A DNA stretch of 64,000 nt from Solwaraspora sp. WMMA2056 (lineage in GTDB: Bacteria; Actinomycetota; Actinomycetes; Mycobacteriales; Micromonosporaceae). The translations under genes and the position numbers were made by a program. Every line of letters starts with the position of its first letter. The first letter of the stretch is position 1. Below are positions 42,854-51,075 of this stretch, one piece after another. Below the pieces are notes generated by a model. That model did no database searches. It worked only from the letters and a program-made list of their open reading frames with translations, and was not told where the DNA came from. The stretch covers positions 5,146,001-5,210,000 of the forward strand of contig NZ_CP128360.1 in assembly GCF_030345095.1 (NCBI RefSeq), in the 5' to 3' direction.

Positions 42854-42873
42854 TCAATAAACCTTCCTATTAA
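42854..42873. promoter_or_regulatory. AT-rich dyad upstream of the GH3 hexosaminidase gene
   Basis: On the minus strand TTAATAGGAAGGTTTATTGA is an imperfect inverted repeat in an otherwise GC-rich gap. It lies 62-81 nt upstream of the hexosaminidase start and about 85 nt upstream of the small plus-strand gene. Its form resembles operators of sugar-phosphate-sensing RpiR-type regulators, but I cannot confirm that. Confidence 0.35.
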
Positions 42874-42957
42874 TCGGGACCCACCACGGCACCGCCCGCC
42901 CGGCAGCCATCGACCACGACCTGTCGCCGACCGGGCACGATGTGGCACAGTGCGGAG

Positions 42958-43083
42958 ATGGCACCGATCGTCTCGTTCGCCGCCGAGCAGACCAGTTGGC
43001 ACGACATACCGGGCGTACAGGTGGTCGGCGCGGTCCTGGGCATCCTGCTGCTGATCGCCGCCCTACGGGCGATGTTCCGGTGA
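42958..43083 (+). CDS. Small single-helix membrane protein
   Basis: A 41-residue open frame from ATG 42958 with a polar start (MAPIVSFAAEQTSWHDIPGV) and one transmembrane helix (VVGAVLGILLLIAALRAMF). GGAG lies immediately before the ATG, closer than normal, so the start is not firm. Codon use is typical of the organism. It lies between the divergent hexosaminidase and the helicase gene, 52 nt upstream of the latter. The function is unknown. Confidence 0.5.
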   Translation: MAPIVSFAAEQTSWHDIPGVQVVGAVLGILLLIAALRAMFR

Positions 43084-43135
43084 CCGCCGCACCAGCCGTT
43101 TGATCGGCGTACCCGCCGGGTAACCACGGCTTCCG

Positions 43136-44773
43136 ATGAAGCTGCCCCTGCATTCACCCCGCCTACGACGCACGGCCCGCCAGCGGTTCGGCTGGTCCGC
43201 GCTGCGTCCCGGACAACTCGGCGCGATGCGCGCGTTGCTCAAGGGACGTGACGCCCTCGTCGTACTCCCCACCGGTGCCGGCAAGTCCGCCGTCTACCAG
43301 GTGCCGGCCACCATGCTGGCCGGCCCGACGGTGGTGATCTCCCCGCTGCTGGCGTTGCAGCAGGACCAGATCACCGCGCTCAACGACCGGGGCCAGCCCG
43401 ACCTGCGGGCGGTCCGGATCAGCTCCGCCGAGACACCGGCCCAGCAACAGGCCGCCCTCGACGAGATCCGCACCGGCCGGGCCCGGTTCCTGTTCACCAC
43501 CCCTGAGCAGCTCTGCGACCCGCAGCGGCTGGCCGAGGTCCGCCAATTGCGCCCCGGCCTGGTCGCCGTCGACGAGGCGCACTGCATCTCCGCCTGGGGC
43601 CACGACTTCCGACCCGACTACCTGTCGATCGGACACCTGGTCCGCGAGCTGGGTCGACCCCCGATCGTCGCGCTCACCGCCACGGCCTCGCCGCCGGTGC
43701 GTGAGGACATCGTGCACCGTCTCGGGCTGACCGATCCGCACCTGGTGGTGGCCGGGCTCGACCGGCCCAACCTGTTCCTGGAGGTCGCCCACTGCCCGAC
43801 CGAGGACTACCGCTGGCGCCGGCTGCTCGCGCTGCTCGACGCCGAAACGCCGCCCGGCATCGTCTACGTGCCGACCCGGCGGGCGGCGGAGGAACTGGCC
43901 GCCCGGCTCGACGACGCCGGTCACCCGGCCCGCTGCTACCACGGCGGGATGGCCGCCGGTGCCCGGGAGCGGCTGCACGAGGAGTTCCTCGACGGGCAGG
44001 TTCCGGTGATGGTGGCGACGTCCGCGTTCGGCATGGGCATCGACAAACCGGACGTACGGTGGGTGGCGCACACCGCGCTGCCCGACTCCCCCGACAGCTA
44101 CCTGCAGGAGATCGGCCGGGGCGGCCGCGACGGCGCCCCGGCGCGGGCGCTGTTGCTGTGGCGGGCCGAGGACGTCGGGCTGCAGCGCTACTTCACCACC
44201 AGCCCGCCGGAGCACGACGACCTGCGCGACCTGGCCGCGTTGCTGGACGCCGACGGCGCCACCCGCAGCCAACTGCGGGCCCGCTGCGGGCTGGGGGCCC
44301 GCAAACTGGGGCAGCTGCTGGCACTGCTGGAGGAGGTGGGGGCCGCCCGCGCCGTCGCCGGCGGCCGGTTCGTCCGCCCGCCGTACGCGCCACTGCCCGA
44401 CCGGGCCGCCGGTGACGCGGTCGCGGCGGCGACCCGCCGCCAGGCGGTCCAGCGGACCCGAACCGACATGATGCGGGCGTTCGCCGAGGCGAACGGCTGC
44501 CGCAGCCAGGCGTTGCTGGCCTACTTCGGCGAGCACATGCGCGACGTCTGCGGGCACTGTGACAGCTGCCACGCCGGCACCAGCACCGCCGACGACGGTG
44601 CCAGTGGCCCGTTCCCGGTACACAGTATGGTGCGACACGCCGACTGGGGAGCCGGCATGGTCCTCGGCTACGAGCAGGACCGGATGACGGTGCTCTTCGA
44701 CGGTGTCGGATACAAGACGTTGTCCGTACCGGTGGTCAGCGAGCAGGGTCTGCTGGCCGCCGAGTCACACTGA
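43136..44773 (+). CDS. RecQ-family ATP-dependent DNA helicase
   Basis: A 545-residue superfamily 2 helicase that unwinds DNA 3' to 5'. Walker A LPTGAGKS (44-51), DEAH box VDEAHCISAWGHDFRPDY, and motif VI QEIGRGGRDG are present. A zinc site CGHCDSC follows at about 478-484. The C-terminal HADWGAGMVLGYEQDRMTVL with FDGVGYKTLSV is a DUF3553-like SH3 domain rather than HRDC. It is shorter than E. coli RecQ. ATG start; next gene lies 49 nt downstream on the same strand. Confidence 0.93.
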   Translation: MKLPLHSPRLRRTARQRFGWSALRPGQLGAMRALLKGRDALVVLPTGAGKSAVYQVPATMLAGPTVVISPLLALQQDQITALNDRGQPDLRAVRISSAETPAQQQAALDEIRTGRARFLFTTPEQLCDPQRLAEVRQLRPGLVAVDEAHCISAWGHDFRPDYLSIGHLVRELGRPPIVALTATASPPVREDIVHRLGLTDPHLVVAGLDRPNLFLEVAHCPTEDYRWRRLLALLDAETPPGIVYVPTRRAAEELAARLDDAGHPARCYHGGMAAGARERLHEEFLDGQVPVMVATSAFGMGIDKPDVRWVAHTALPDSPDSYLQEIGRGGRDGAPARALLLWRAEDVGLQRYFTTSPPEHDDLRDLAALLDADGATRSQLRARCGLGARKLGQLLALLEEVGAARAVAGGRFVRPPYAPLPDRAAGDAVAAATRRQAVQRTRTDMMRAFAEANGCRSQALLAYFGEHMRDVCGHCDSCHAGTSTADDGASGPFPVHSMVRHADWGAGMVLGYEQDRMTVLFDGVGYKTLSVPVVSEQGLLAAESH

Positions 44774-44822
44774 GGATCATCGACCGCCGGACACCGATGC
44801 GGCGGTCGGACGTGAGAGGGGC

Positions 44823-45332
44823 ATGAGCGTGACGGACCTGCCGGTGTACACCGAGCTCGGATTCTCCGACGAGGAGTGGGGCCTGCTGGTCGGGCTGCCG
44901 CAGGCGGTGCTGACCGCGGCCAGCGCCGCCGAGTCCGACGGCGGGCGACGCACCCGGGCGGAGAGCGCCGCCGGGCTGGAGGCCATCGGCGCCGGCCGGG
45001 AGTCGGCCAGCCCGCTGGTCAGCGCCGTCGCCGGCGAACTGGTCAGCCGGGTCGGCGACCCCGAGACCGGGGAGGAACTGCCGGTGCCGGAGCCGGCCGA
45101 CCCGCAGGCGCTGATCGCCGACGTACTCGACCGGGCCGGTCAGGCCGCCCGGTTGCTCACCGCACGGGTCGACGACGGCGAGGCCGGCGCCTACAAGCAC
45201 TGGCTGGTCGGCATCGCCGAACAGGTCGTCGGTGCCGCCGCCACCGGCGGTCTGCTGGGCATCGGCGGGGAGACGGTGACCGAGTCGGAGCGGCGGTTCC
45301 GCGACCGGCTCGCCCAGGTGCTCACCGACTGA
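44823..45332 (+). CDS. Hypothetical protein
   Basis: A 169-residue soluble, acidic, Ala-rich protein, probably mostly helical. It begins MSVTDLPVYTELGFSDEEWG and includes GRRTRAESAAGLEAIGAGRE, then KHWLVGIAEQVVGAAATGGL near the end. A family is not identified with confidence. ATG 44823 is preceded by GAGAGGGGC. It lies 49 nt after the helicase gene and may share its transcript. Confidence 0.75.
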   Translation: MSVTDLPVYTELGFSDEEWGLLVGLPQAVLTAASAAESDGGRRTRAESAAGLEAIGAGRESASPLVSAVAGELVSRVGDPETGEELPVPEPADPQALIADVLDRAGQAARLLTARVDDGEAGAYKHWLVGIAEQVVGAAATGGLLGIGGETVTESERRFRDRLAQVLTD

Positions 45333-45431
45333 GACCACGGCTCCCGGTGCCGCCGAGGTTGACCCCCGGCAGTACGGTCTGGGATCGCGGGCCGGTCGCG
45401 GCTCGATGGACACCCCTTTCCTGGGAGCATC

Positions 45432-46226
45432 ATGGAGCTTCTGACCAGCCCCGAGCTGTGGATCGCGTTCGCGACCCTGCTGCTGCTCGAGATCGTGCTG
45501 GGCATCGACAACATCGTGTTCATCTCGATCCTCGCCGGGCGGCTTCCCGAGCATCAGCAGGCGCGGGCGCGCACCATCGGCATTTCCCTGGCCCTGATCA
45601 CCCGGTTGCTGCTACTGGCCTCGCTGTCCTGGGTGATCGGGCTGACCGCGCCGCTGTTCACCGTCGTCGGCCAGGAGATCTCCGGCCGCGACCTGATCCT
45701 GCTGCTCGGCGGCCTGTTCCTGCTGGTGAAGGCGACGTACGAGATCCACGAGCATCTGGAGGGCGCCGACCACAGCGGCGGCCGCAAGACCGCCTCGTTC
45801 GCCGGGGTGATCGTCCAGATCCTGATCCTGGACGTGGTCTTCTCGCTCGACTCGGTGATCACCGCAGTCGGCATGGTCAACGAGTTGACCATCATGGTCG
45901 CCGCCGTGATCATCGCGATGATCATCATGCTGGTGTCGGCCGGCACGGTCAGCGCGTTCGTCAACCGACACCCGACGGTCAAGATGCTGGCCCTGTCGTT
46001 CCTGCTGCTGATCGGCGGCAGCCTCATCGCCGAAGGGCTCGGCCAGCACATCCCCAAGGGCTACGTCTACGGGCCGATCGCGTTCTCGATCTTCGTGGAG
46101 TTCCTCAACCTGCGGCTGCGCTCGCGCCAGTCCAAGGGCGGTGCCGCCCCGGTCAGCCTGCATCCGACCTTCGTCAAGGAGCCGTCGGCGGCGGCCACGC
46201 CGGGCGGCGGCACCACCTCACCGTAG
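45432..46226 (+). CDS. TerC-family membrane protein
   Basis: A 264-residue integral membrane protein with about seven helices. The duplicated acidic motifs EIVLGIDNIVFIS and ILDVVFSLDSVITA, which bind metal ions, identify TerC/Alx. Relatives are tied to tellurite resistance, manganese export and metal loading of secreted proteins. The ATG has GGGAG 5 nt upstream. I looked for a yybP-ykoY manganese riboswitch in the 99-nt leader and did not find one. Its 3' end overlaps the convergent topoisomerase gene by 9 nt. Confidence 0.93.
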   Translation: MELLTSPELWIAFATLLLLEIVLGIDNIVFISILAGRLPEHQQARARTIGISLALITRLLLLASLSWVIGLTAPLFTVVGQEISGRDLILLLGGLFLLVKATYEIHEHLEGADHSGGRKTASFAGVIVQILILDVVFSLDSVITAVGMVNELTIMVAAVIIAMIIMLVSAGTVSAFVNRHPTVKMLALSFLLLIGGSLIAEGLGQHIPKGYVYGPIAFSIFVEFLNLRLRSRQSKGGAAPVSLHPTFVKEPSAAATPGGGTTSP

Positions 46227-47204
46227 CGGCAGGAGTCGCCGTACCGCCTGCTCGGCGGCATCGCGGGTGGGCTCGCCGGCACCGAGGCGGGCCACCCGGC
46301 CGCGGTGGAACATCTCGACCACCCGTGGATCCACGTAGGAGGCACGGGCCACCGTGGGGGTGTTGCCGAGCAGGTCGGCGACCTCGCGCATCACCCCGGC
46401 CACCGCCCGGCGCCGGGCCGCCGTCGACCGGGGTGCTCCGAGCGCGGCCAGCCGGGTCGCGGCCAGCACCGTCGCGTGCCAGGTACGGAAGTCCTTCGCG
46501 GTCATCTCGGTGCCGCTGACCCGCCGCAGATAGTCATTGATCTCGTCGCTGTGCACCTCCCGCCAGCGCCGCCCGTCCCAGTAGCAGAACAGCCGCTGAT
46601 CGCCGCGTCGACGGCGGCGCAGTGCGCGCAGCACCGCGCACACCTGCGGATCGTCGATCCGTCGCTGCTGGGCCAGGCCGCCCTTGGCCGGGAACTGCAG
46701 CACCACGCACCCCCGGCCGGAGCGGGCGTGGCTGCCCCGCAGCGTCGCCACTCCGAACGTCGGATCGTCGCCGGCGGCGTACTGGTCGCTGCCGATGCGG
46801 AACATGCCCAGGTCGAGCAGCCGCACCAGCGCCGCCAGCACCCGTTCCCGGCGCAGGCCACGACCGCGCAGATCCACCGCGACCCGGCGGCGCAGCCGGG
46901 GCAGCCGGTCGGCCACCCGCCGTACGTGGTGGAACTTCGCGGTGTCCCGACGCAGGCGCCACTGCGGGTGGTAGACGTACTGCCGGCGGCCGGCGGCGTC
47001 GAATCCGACGGCCTGGATGTGCCCGTTGGCGTCCGGGCAGATCCACACGTCCCGCCACGCGGGTGGGATCGCCAGGGCCCGGATCCGGGCCAACTCCTGC
47101 CGGTCGCTGACCGCCCGCCCGTCGCCGTCCAGGTACATGACGCCCCGACCCCGTCGGCGACGCCGGTAACCGGCGGCCGTGAGGTCGCTACGCCGCAGCC
47201 GCAT
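46218..47204 (-). CDS. Type IB DNA topoisomerase (poxvirus-like)
   Basis: A 328-residue monomeric topoisomerase that relaxes supercoils through a 3'-phosphotyrosine. It has the N-terminal DNA-clamp region with CPDANGHIQAVGFDAAGRRQ and YVYHPQWRL, and catalytic core residues in TAKDFRTWHATVLAA (Lys/Arg/His) and the nucleophile Tyr in ASYVDPRVVEMF. Length is normal for the bacterial group. ATG 47204 lies 17 nt inside the end of the upstream GT9 gene, so it is the last gene of the heptose operon by arrangement, though functionally unrelated. Confidence 0.92.
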   Translation of the reverse strand: MRLRRSDLTAAGYRRRRRGRGVMYLDGDGRAVSDRQELARIRALAIPPAWRDVWICPDANGHIQAVGFDAAGRRQYVYHPQWRLRRDTAKFHHVRRVADRLPRLRRRVAVDLRGRGLRRERVLAALVRLLDLGMFRIGSDQYAAGDDPTFGVATLRGSHARSGRGCVVLQFPAKGGLAQQRRIDDPQVCAVLRALRRRRRGDQRLFCYWDGRRWREVHSDEINDYLRRVSGTEMTAKDFRTWHATVLAATRLAALGAPRSTAARRRAVAGVMREVADLLGNTPTVARASYVDPRVVEMFHRGRVARLGAGEPTRDAAEQAVRRLLPLR

Positions 47205-48195
47205 CGCGGGTCACCCGGTCCACCGCCGCCAGCACCTCGTCGACACAGATCGCCGCCATCGCGGGGTGCGGGCCGCCGGACCGGCCCGGCTCCCCGACAC
47301 CCGGCTCCCCGGCACCCGGCTCCTCGGTGCCCGGCTCCTCGGTGCCCGGCTCCTCGGTGCCGGCCGACAGGTGCGGGTACTGCAGCACCCGGTGCCGGTG
47401 GCGGTCGATCGTCGGCCCCCAGCGTGCCGGTGACGTGGGGCCGAACAGCAGCACCGAGGGCACCCCGAACGCGGTCGCCAGATGCCCCGCACCGGTGTCC
47501 GCCGCCACGACCAGGCGGGCGTGCGACAGCAACGCCGCGAACCGGGACAGCTCCAGCCGACCGGCGTGCACCGCCGTCGCGGGCAGTCCCGCCCCGGCGG
47601 CCACCACCTCGGCCAGCGGCCGTTCCCGGGCCGACCCGGTAACCACCACCCGGTGTCCGGCCGCCGTGAGCCGCCGGGCCACCTCGGCGAACCGGTCCGC
47701 GGGCCAACGCCGGCGGGCCGAGGCGGCACCGGGGTGCACCACCGTGACCCCGACCGCGACCCGGTCCGGTGGGGGGCGACGCAGCCGCAGATCCGTCGGG
47801 TCGCAGGCGACGCCGTACCAGTCGAGCAGGCGGCACCAGCGGGTCACCTCGTGCTCGTCGTCGTGCCACGGTGGTCCATCGTCGTGGCCGGCCGGCGGGC
47901 TGGCGTACGCCCACAGCCGTCCGGGTCGCAGCGTCCGCAGCAGCCGGTGCGACTGCGGGCCCTTCCCGTGCAGATTGACCGCCAGGTCCGGCGGCGGGGC
48001 CACCGCGGGCAGCGGGGCCAGCCCGTCGACCGGCAGCAGCCGGTCGACGGCACCGGTCAGCTCGGCCAACGGCGCCAGGACGGCGGGCGCGGCGAGGGCG
48101 ACCGGCAGCGCCGGATGGGCGGCGCGCAGACCGCGCAGCGCCGGTACGGCCGTGGCCAGGTCGCCGATGCCGAGCGCCCGGAGCACGACGATCAC
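47188..48195 (-). CDS. Family 9 glycosyltransferase (heptosyltransferase-like)
   Basis: A 335-residue GT-B enzyme of the ADP-heptose:glycan heptosyltransferase family. The nucleotide-sugar site reads DTGAGHLATAFGVPSVLLFG, then PTSPARWGP; the N-terminal VVLRALGIGDLATAVPALRG is also typical. Near residues 279-303 five copies of a 5-residue repeat (GTEEP variants) are encoded by tandem 15-bp units. The GTG start overlaps the SDR stop by 4 nt. With GmhB, GmhA and HldE upstream it probably transfers a heptose. Confidence 0.9.
   Translation of the reverse strand: MIVVLRALGIGDLATAVPALRGLRAAHPALPVALAAPAVLAPLAELTGAVDRLLPVDGLAPLPAVAPPPDLAVNLHGKGPQSHRLLRTLRPGRLWAYASPPAGHDDGPPWHDDEHEVTRWCRLLDWYGVACDPTDLRLRRPPPDRVAVGVTVVHPGAASARRRWPADRFAEVARRLTAAGHRVVVTGSARERPLAEVVAAGAGLPATAVHAGRLELSRFAALLSHARLVVAADTGAGHLATAFGVPSVLLFGPTSPARWGPTIDRHRHRVLQYPHLSAGTEEPGTEEPGTEEPGAGEPGVGEPGRSGGPHPAMAAICVDEVLAAVDRVTRDAAAA
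47286..47360 (-). repeat. Five tandem 15-bp repeats within the GT9 gene
   Basis: The units start at 47286, 47301, 47316, 47331 and 47346 on the plus strand (CCGGCTCCTCGGTGC and variants). The last three are identical; the first two differ by a few bases. They preserve the frame and encode a Gly-Thr/Ala-Glu-Glu-Pro linker. Confidence 0.9.
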
Positions 48196-48887
48196 GGGTA
48201 GGACGATTCCCGGTCGGCGCAGACGACCAGCTCGCGTACCGCACAGCCGGCCGGCTGCCGGATCGCGAACAGCACCGCGGCCGCCACGGCGGCGGGGTCG
48301 TTGAGGGCGGCGTCGGCCCCCGGTCGGTACTGCGCGTCACGGTCGTCGAAGAACGCGGTCCGCATCCCGCCGGGCACCAGCAGGGTGACGCCGACGGTGC
48401 CGGCCAGTTCGGCGGCGAGCGCCCGGGTGAAGCCGACCACCCCGAACTTGGCCGCGCAGTACGCGGTCGCGTCACTGACCGCCTTCACGCCGAGCGTCGA
48501 GGCGACCGTGACGACGGATCCGCGCGCCTCGGTCAGCCAGGGCAACGCGGCCCGGACCACGGCGGCGGTGGCGAGCAGGTCCACCGCGACGATCCGTTCC
48601 CACACGTCGCCGGGCAGCGCGTCCAGCCGGCCCGGGACGTCCATGCCGGCGGCGGTGACCACCGCGTCGAGCCCGCCCAGCTGTTCGGCGAGCTGGCGGG
48701 TGGCCGACTCGGCCGCCCGCGTGTCGGCCAGATCGCAGTCGACCCACGGCACGCCGTCGGCCGGTGGTCGCCGGTCGATGACGCAGGGCCGGTAGCCGTT
48801 GGCGGCCACCAGTTCGACGACGGCCGCGCCGAGGCCGCTCGCACCGCCGGTGACCAGCACCGCAGGACCGGTGACGGGGTTCGTCAC
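48192..48887 (-). CDS. Short-chain dehydrogenase/reductase
   Basis: A 231-residue classical SDR. The NAD(P)-binding motif is LVTGGASGLGAAV, and the catalytic Ser-Tyr-Lys appears as ASTLGV plus AYCAAK. It does not look like HldD, the ADP-heptose 6-epimerase, which is an extended SDR of about 310 residues. It may oxidise or reduce a sugar or linker in the glycan pathway. GTG start overlaps the hldE stop by 4 nt, and its stop overlaps the GT9 start by 4 nt. Confidence 0.9.
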   Translation of the reverse strand: MTNPVTGPAVLVTGGASGLGAAVVELVAANGYRPCVIDRRPPADGVPWVDCDLADTRAAESATRQLAEQLGGLDAVVTAAGMDVPGRLDALPGDVWERIVAVDLLATAAVVRAALPWLTEARGSVVTVASTLGVKAVSDATAYCAAKFGVVGFTRALAAELAGTVGVTLLVPGGMRTAFFDDRDAQYRPGADAALNDPAAVAAAVLFAIRQPAGCAVRELVVCADRESSYP

Positions 48888-50368
48888 GCCAGCTCCTTCC
48901 GTCGTTGCGGATCCCGATCACGCGCTGTCGCGATCATGCTGGTGGTGGACCGACCGTCGAGGTACGGCACGACCGCCGTCTGCCCGCCCCACCGCCGTAG
49001 CAGTCCGGCCTCCGGCAGGTCCGGCTCGCCGGTGCCGTCGCCGGCGTAGTCGCCGCCCTTGACCCAGACGTCGGGCCGCAGCCAGCTCAGCACCGCGTGC
49101 GGGGTGTCCTCGTCGAACACCACGACCGCGTCGACACAGGCCAACGCGGCCAGCAGCCGGACCCGGTCGCGTTCGGGGACCACCGGGCGGTCCGGGCCCT
49201 TGAGCCGGGCCACGCTGGCGTCGGAGTTGACGCACACGATCAGGCAGTCGCCCATCTGCCGGGCCGCCTGCAGCGCCGAGACGTGCCCGGCGTGCAGCAG
49301 GTCGAAGCAGCCGCCGCTGGCCACCACCGTCCCACCGGCGGCCCGTACCTCGGCGGCGAGCGCCCCGGCCGCCGCCGGGCCGATCCGGTCCGGTGCCGCG
49401 ACGGCCTCCACCACCACCGGCGGTACGCCGGCCCCGGCCCGCTGCGCGTCGGCCGGTGCCCCGGTCACCGCCAGCAGCCGGCGCACCCCGGCGGCACCAC
49501 CGTCGGCGACGTACCGCGACGCCTGCCGGACGGCGACCTGGACCGCCTCGGAGACCACCGCTCCGTCGGCGAGCGCGATCGCCGCCGCGGTGGCGAACCG
49601 GTCCCCCGCGCCGCAGGTGTCCCCGTCGGCGCTGGCCGGGGCCGGCACCACCAGGGGCACACTGCCGGCGTGGCACAGCAACGCCCCGTCGCCGCCCATC
49701 GTGACCGCGACCGCCCCGGCCCGCCACCGTAGCCGCAACTCCTCGGCGCAGCCGGCCGCCGTCGCGACCCGGGTGTCCCCGGCCGGCTGCCCGGTCAACT
49801 GGCGTACCTCGGTCTCGTTGGGGGTGACCAGGCGGACGCCGGGCACCGCCGCCGGACCCCGGGGATGCGGATCCCAGACCACCGGCGCCGAGGTGGCGGC
49901 GAGCACTGTCCGCAACGCCGGCAGCCGGGCCACCCCTCGGCCGTAGTCGCTGACCACCACGGCGGCGGCGCTGGCGAACAGTTCCCCGGTGGCCGGCGAC
50001 AGATCGCCCCGTACGGTGCCGGTGCCGCCCCGGTCCAGCCGCAGCAGCACCTGGCCCCGGGTCCGCAGCCGGATCTTCTCCACCGTGGCCCCACCCAGCG
50101 GCAGCGGATGCAGGTCGACCCCGGCGGTGGTGAGCAGCGCCGCCAACCGGGCGCCGGCGACGTCGTCGGCGAACGCACTGACCAGCACCACGGGCCGGCC
50201 CTGGCCGGCGGCGAGCACAGCGGCCAGCCCGGCGCCGCCGGGCCGGTCGGTGACGTGGCGTTCGTCGAGCACCGGGGCGGCGGCGTCCGGACAGACCCGG
50301 GTGACCGCACCGTCGATGTCGCGGTCGAGCAACGTGTCGCCGACCACGACGATCGGGGCGGTGGTCAT
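48884..50368 (-). CDS. hldE: Bifunctional heptose 7-phosphate kinase/heptose 1-phosphate adenylyltransferase
   Basis: A 494-residue two-domain enzyme. The N-terminal ribokinase-type domain (about 1-320) ends with DGDTCGAGDRFATAAAIA; the C-terminal nucleotidyltransferase (about 350-480) begins GGCFDLLHAGHVSALQAARQ. HldE phosphorylates D-glycero-D-manno-heptose 7-phosphate at C1 and, after GmhB removes the C7 phosphate, forms ADP-heptose. Both domains look complete. ATG 50368 overlaps the gmhA stop by 4 nt. Confidence 0.93.
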   Translation of the reverse strand: MTTAPIVVVGDTLLDRDIDGAVTRVCPDAAAPVLDERHVTDRPGGAGLAAVLAAGQGRPVVLVSAFADDVAGARLAALLTTAGVDLHPLPLGGATVEKIRLRTRGQVLLRLDRGGTGTVRGDLSPATGELFASAAAVVVSDYGRGVARLPALRTVLAATSAPVVWDPHPRGPAAVPGVRLVTPNETEVRQLTGQPAGDTRVATAAGCAEELRLRWRAGAVAVTMGGDGALLCHAGSVPLVVPAPASADGDTCGAGDRFATAAAIALADGAVVSEAVQVAVRQASRYVADGGAAGVRRLLAVTGAPADAQRAGAGVPPVVVEAVAAPDRIGPAAAGALAAEVRAAGGTVVASGGCFDLLHAGHVSALQAARQMGDCLIVCVNSDASVARLKGPDRPVVPERDRVRLLAALACVDAVVVFDEDTPHAVLSWLRPDVWVKGGDYAGDGTGEPDLPEAGLLRRWGGQTAVVPYLDGRSTTSMIATARDRDPQRRKELA

Positions 50369-51075
50369 GGGCGGCCGCCGTGGGAGTCGACGACGGGCAG
50401 CCCGGAGACGGTCGCCCCACCGGGCGCGGAGCCGGCGGCACCCACCCGGTCGGCGGTGCCCGCCCCGGCGGCGGCACCCATCGCGTCGACCAGGCCGAGG
50501 ACGGCGGGCAGGGTCTGGTCCACGTACTCGCACAGCAGGTGGGCGGTGACCAGGTGCAGTTCCTGCACCACCTGCGGATCCGCCGCCGGCACCGCCAGCA
50601 CCTCCGGGCAGATGTCGGCGAGCGGGTTCGGCACCGGGCCGGTGCAGGCCCAGCAGCGCAGCCCGGCCTCGCGACCGGCGTGGGCGGCGGCGAGCAGGTT
50701 GCCGCTGCGGCCGCTGGTCGACAGCAGCAGCAGGATGTCACCCGGGCGGCCGTGGGCGCGGACCTGGCGGGCGAAGACCTCGTCGAAGCCGAAGTCGTTG
50801 CTGATCGCGGTGAGCGAGGAGGTCTCGGCGGTGAGTGCGATCGCCGACAGCGGCGTCCGGTCGGCGCGCAGCTTGCCGACCAGTTCGGCGGCGAGGTGCT
50901 GGGCCTCGGCGGCGCTGCCGCCGTTGCCGGCCACCAGCAGCCGGCCGCCGTGGCCCAGGGTCCAGGCCAGCTCCGACCCCCAGCGACCCAGCCGCGACGC
51001 CACCTCCCGGTACGGCAGCAGCGCCTCGGCCAGTCCGGCGAGGTGGCTGTCGATCAGCGAGTGCGGGTCGTTCAT
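50365..51075 (-). CDS. gmhA: Sedoheptulose 7-phosphate isomerase
   Basis: A 236-residue SIS-domain protein with the GmhA motif GNGGSAAEAQHLAAELVGKL and the second phosphate loop LLLLSTSGRSGNLLAAA. It converts sedoheptulose 7-phosphate to D-glycero-D-manno-heptose 7-phosphate, the substrate of HldE. About 40 C-terminal residues (Ala/Gly-rich) exceed the usual 190-200. Coupled to both neighbours by 4-nt overlaps. Confidence 0.92.
   Translation of the reverse strand: MNDPHSLIDSHLAGLAEALLPYREVASRLGRWGSELAWTLGHGGRLLVAGNGGSAAEAQHLAAELVGKLRADRTPLSAIALTAETSSLTAISNDFGFDEVFARQVRAHGRPGDILLLLSTSGRSGNLLAAAHAGREAGLRCWACTGPVPNPLADICPEVLAVPAADPQVVQELHLVTAHLLCEYVDQTLPAVLGLVDAMGAAAGAGTADRVGAAGSAPGGATVSGLPVVDSHGGRP

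Noticed and set aside
45333-45431. yybP-ykoY manganese riboswitch before terC
   Set aside because: The 99-nt leader lacks the conserved loop sequences I would expect.
47286-47360. Possible CRISPR-like array
   Set aside because: Units are directly adjacent 15-bp repeats without spacers, inside a coding frame.
48192-48887. HldD epimerase assignment for the SDR in the heptose operon
   Set aside because: The protein is a 231-residue classical SDR with YCAAK; HldD is an extended SDR of about 310 residues with different motifs.
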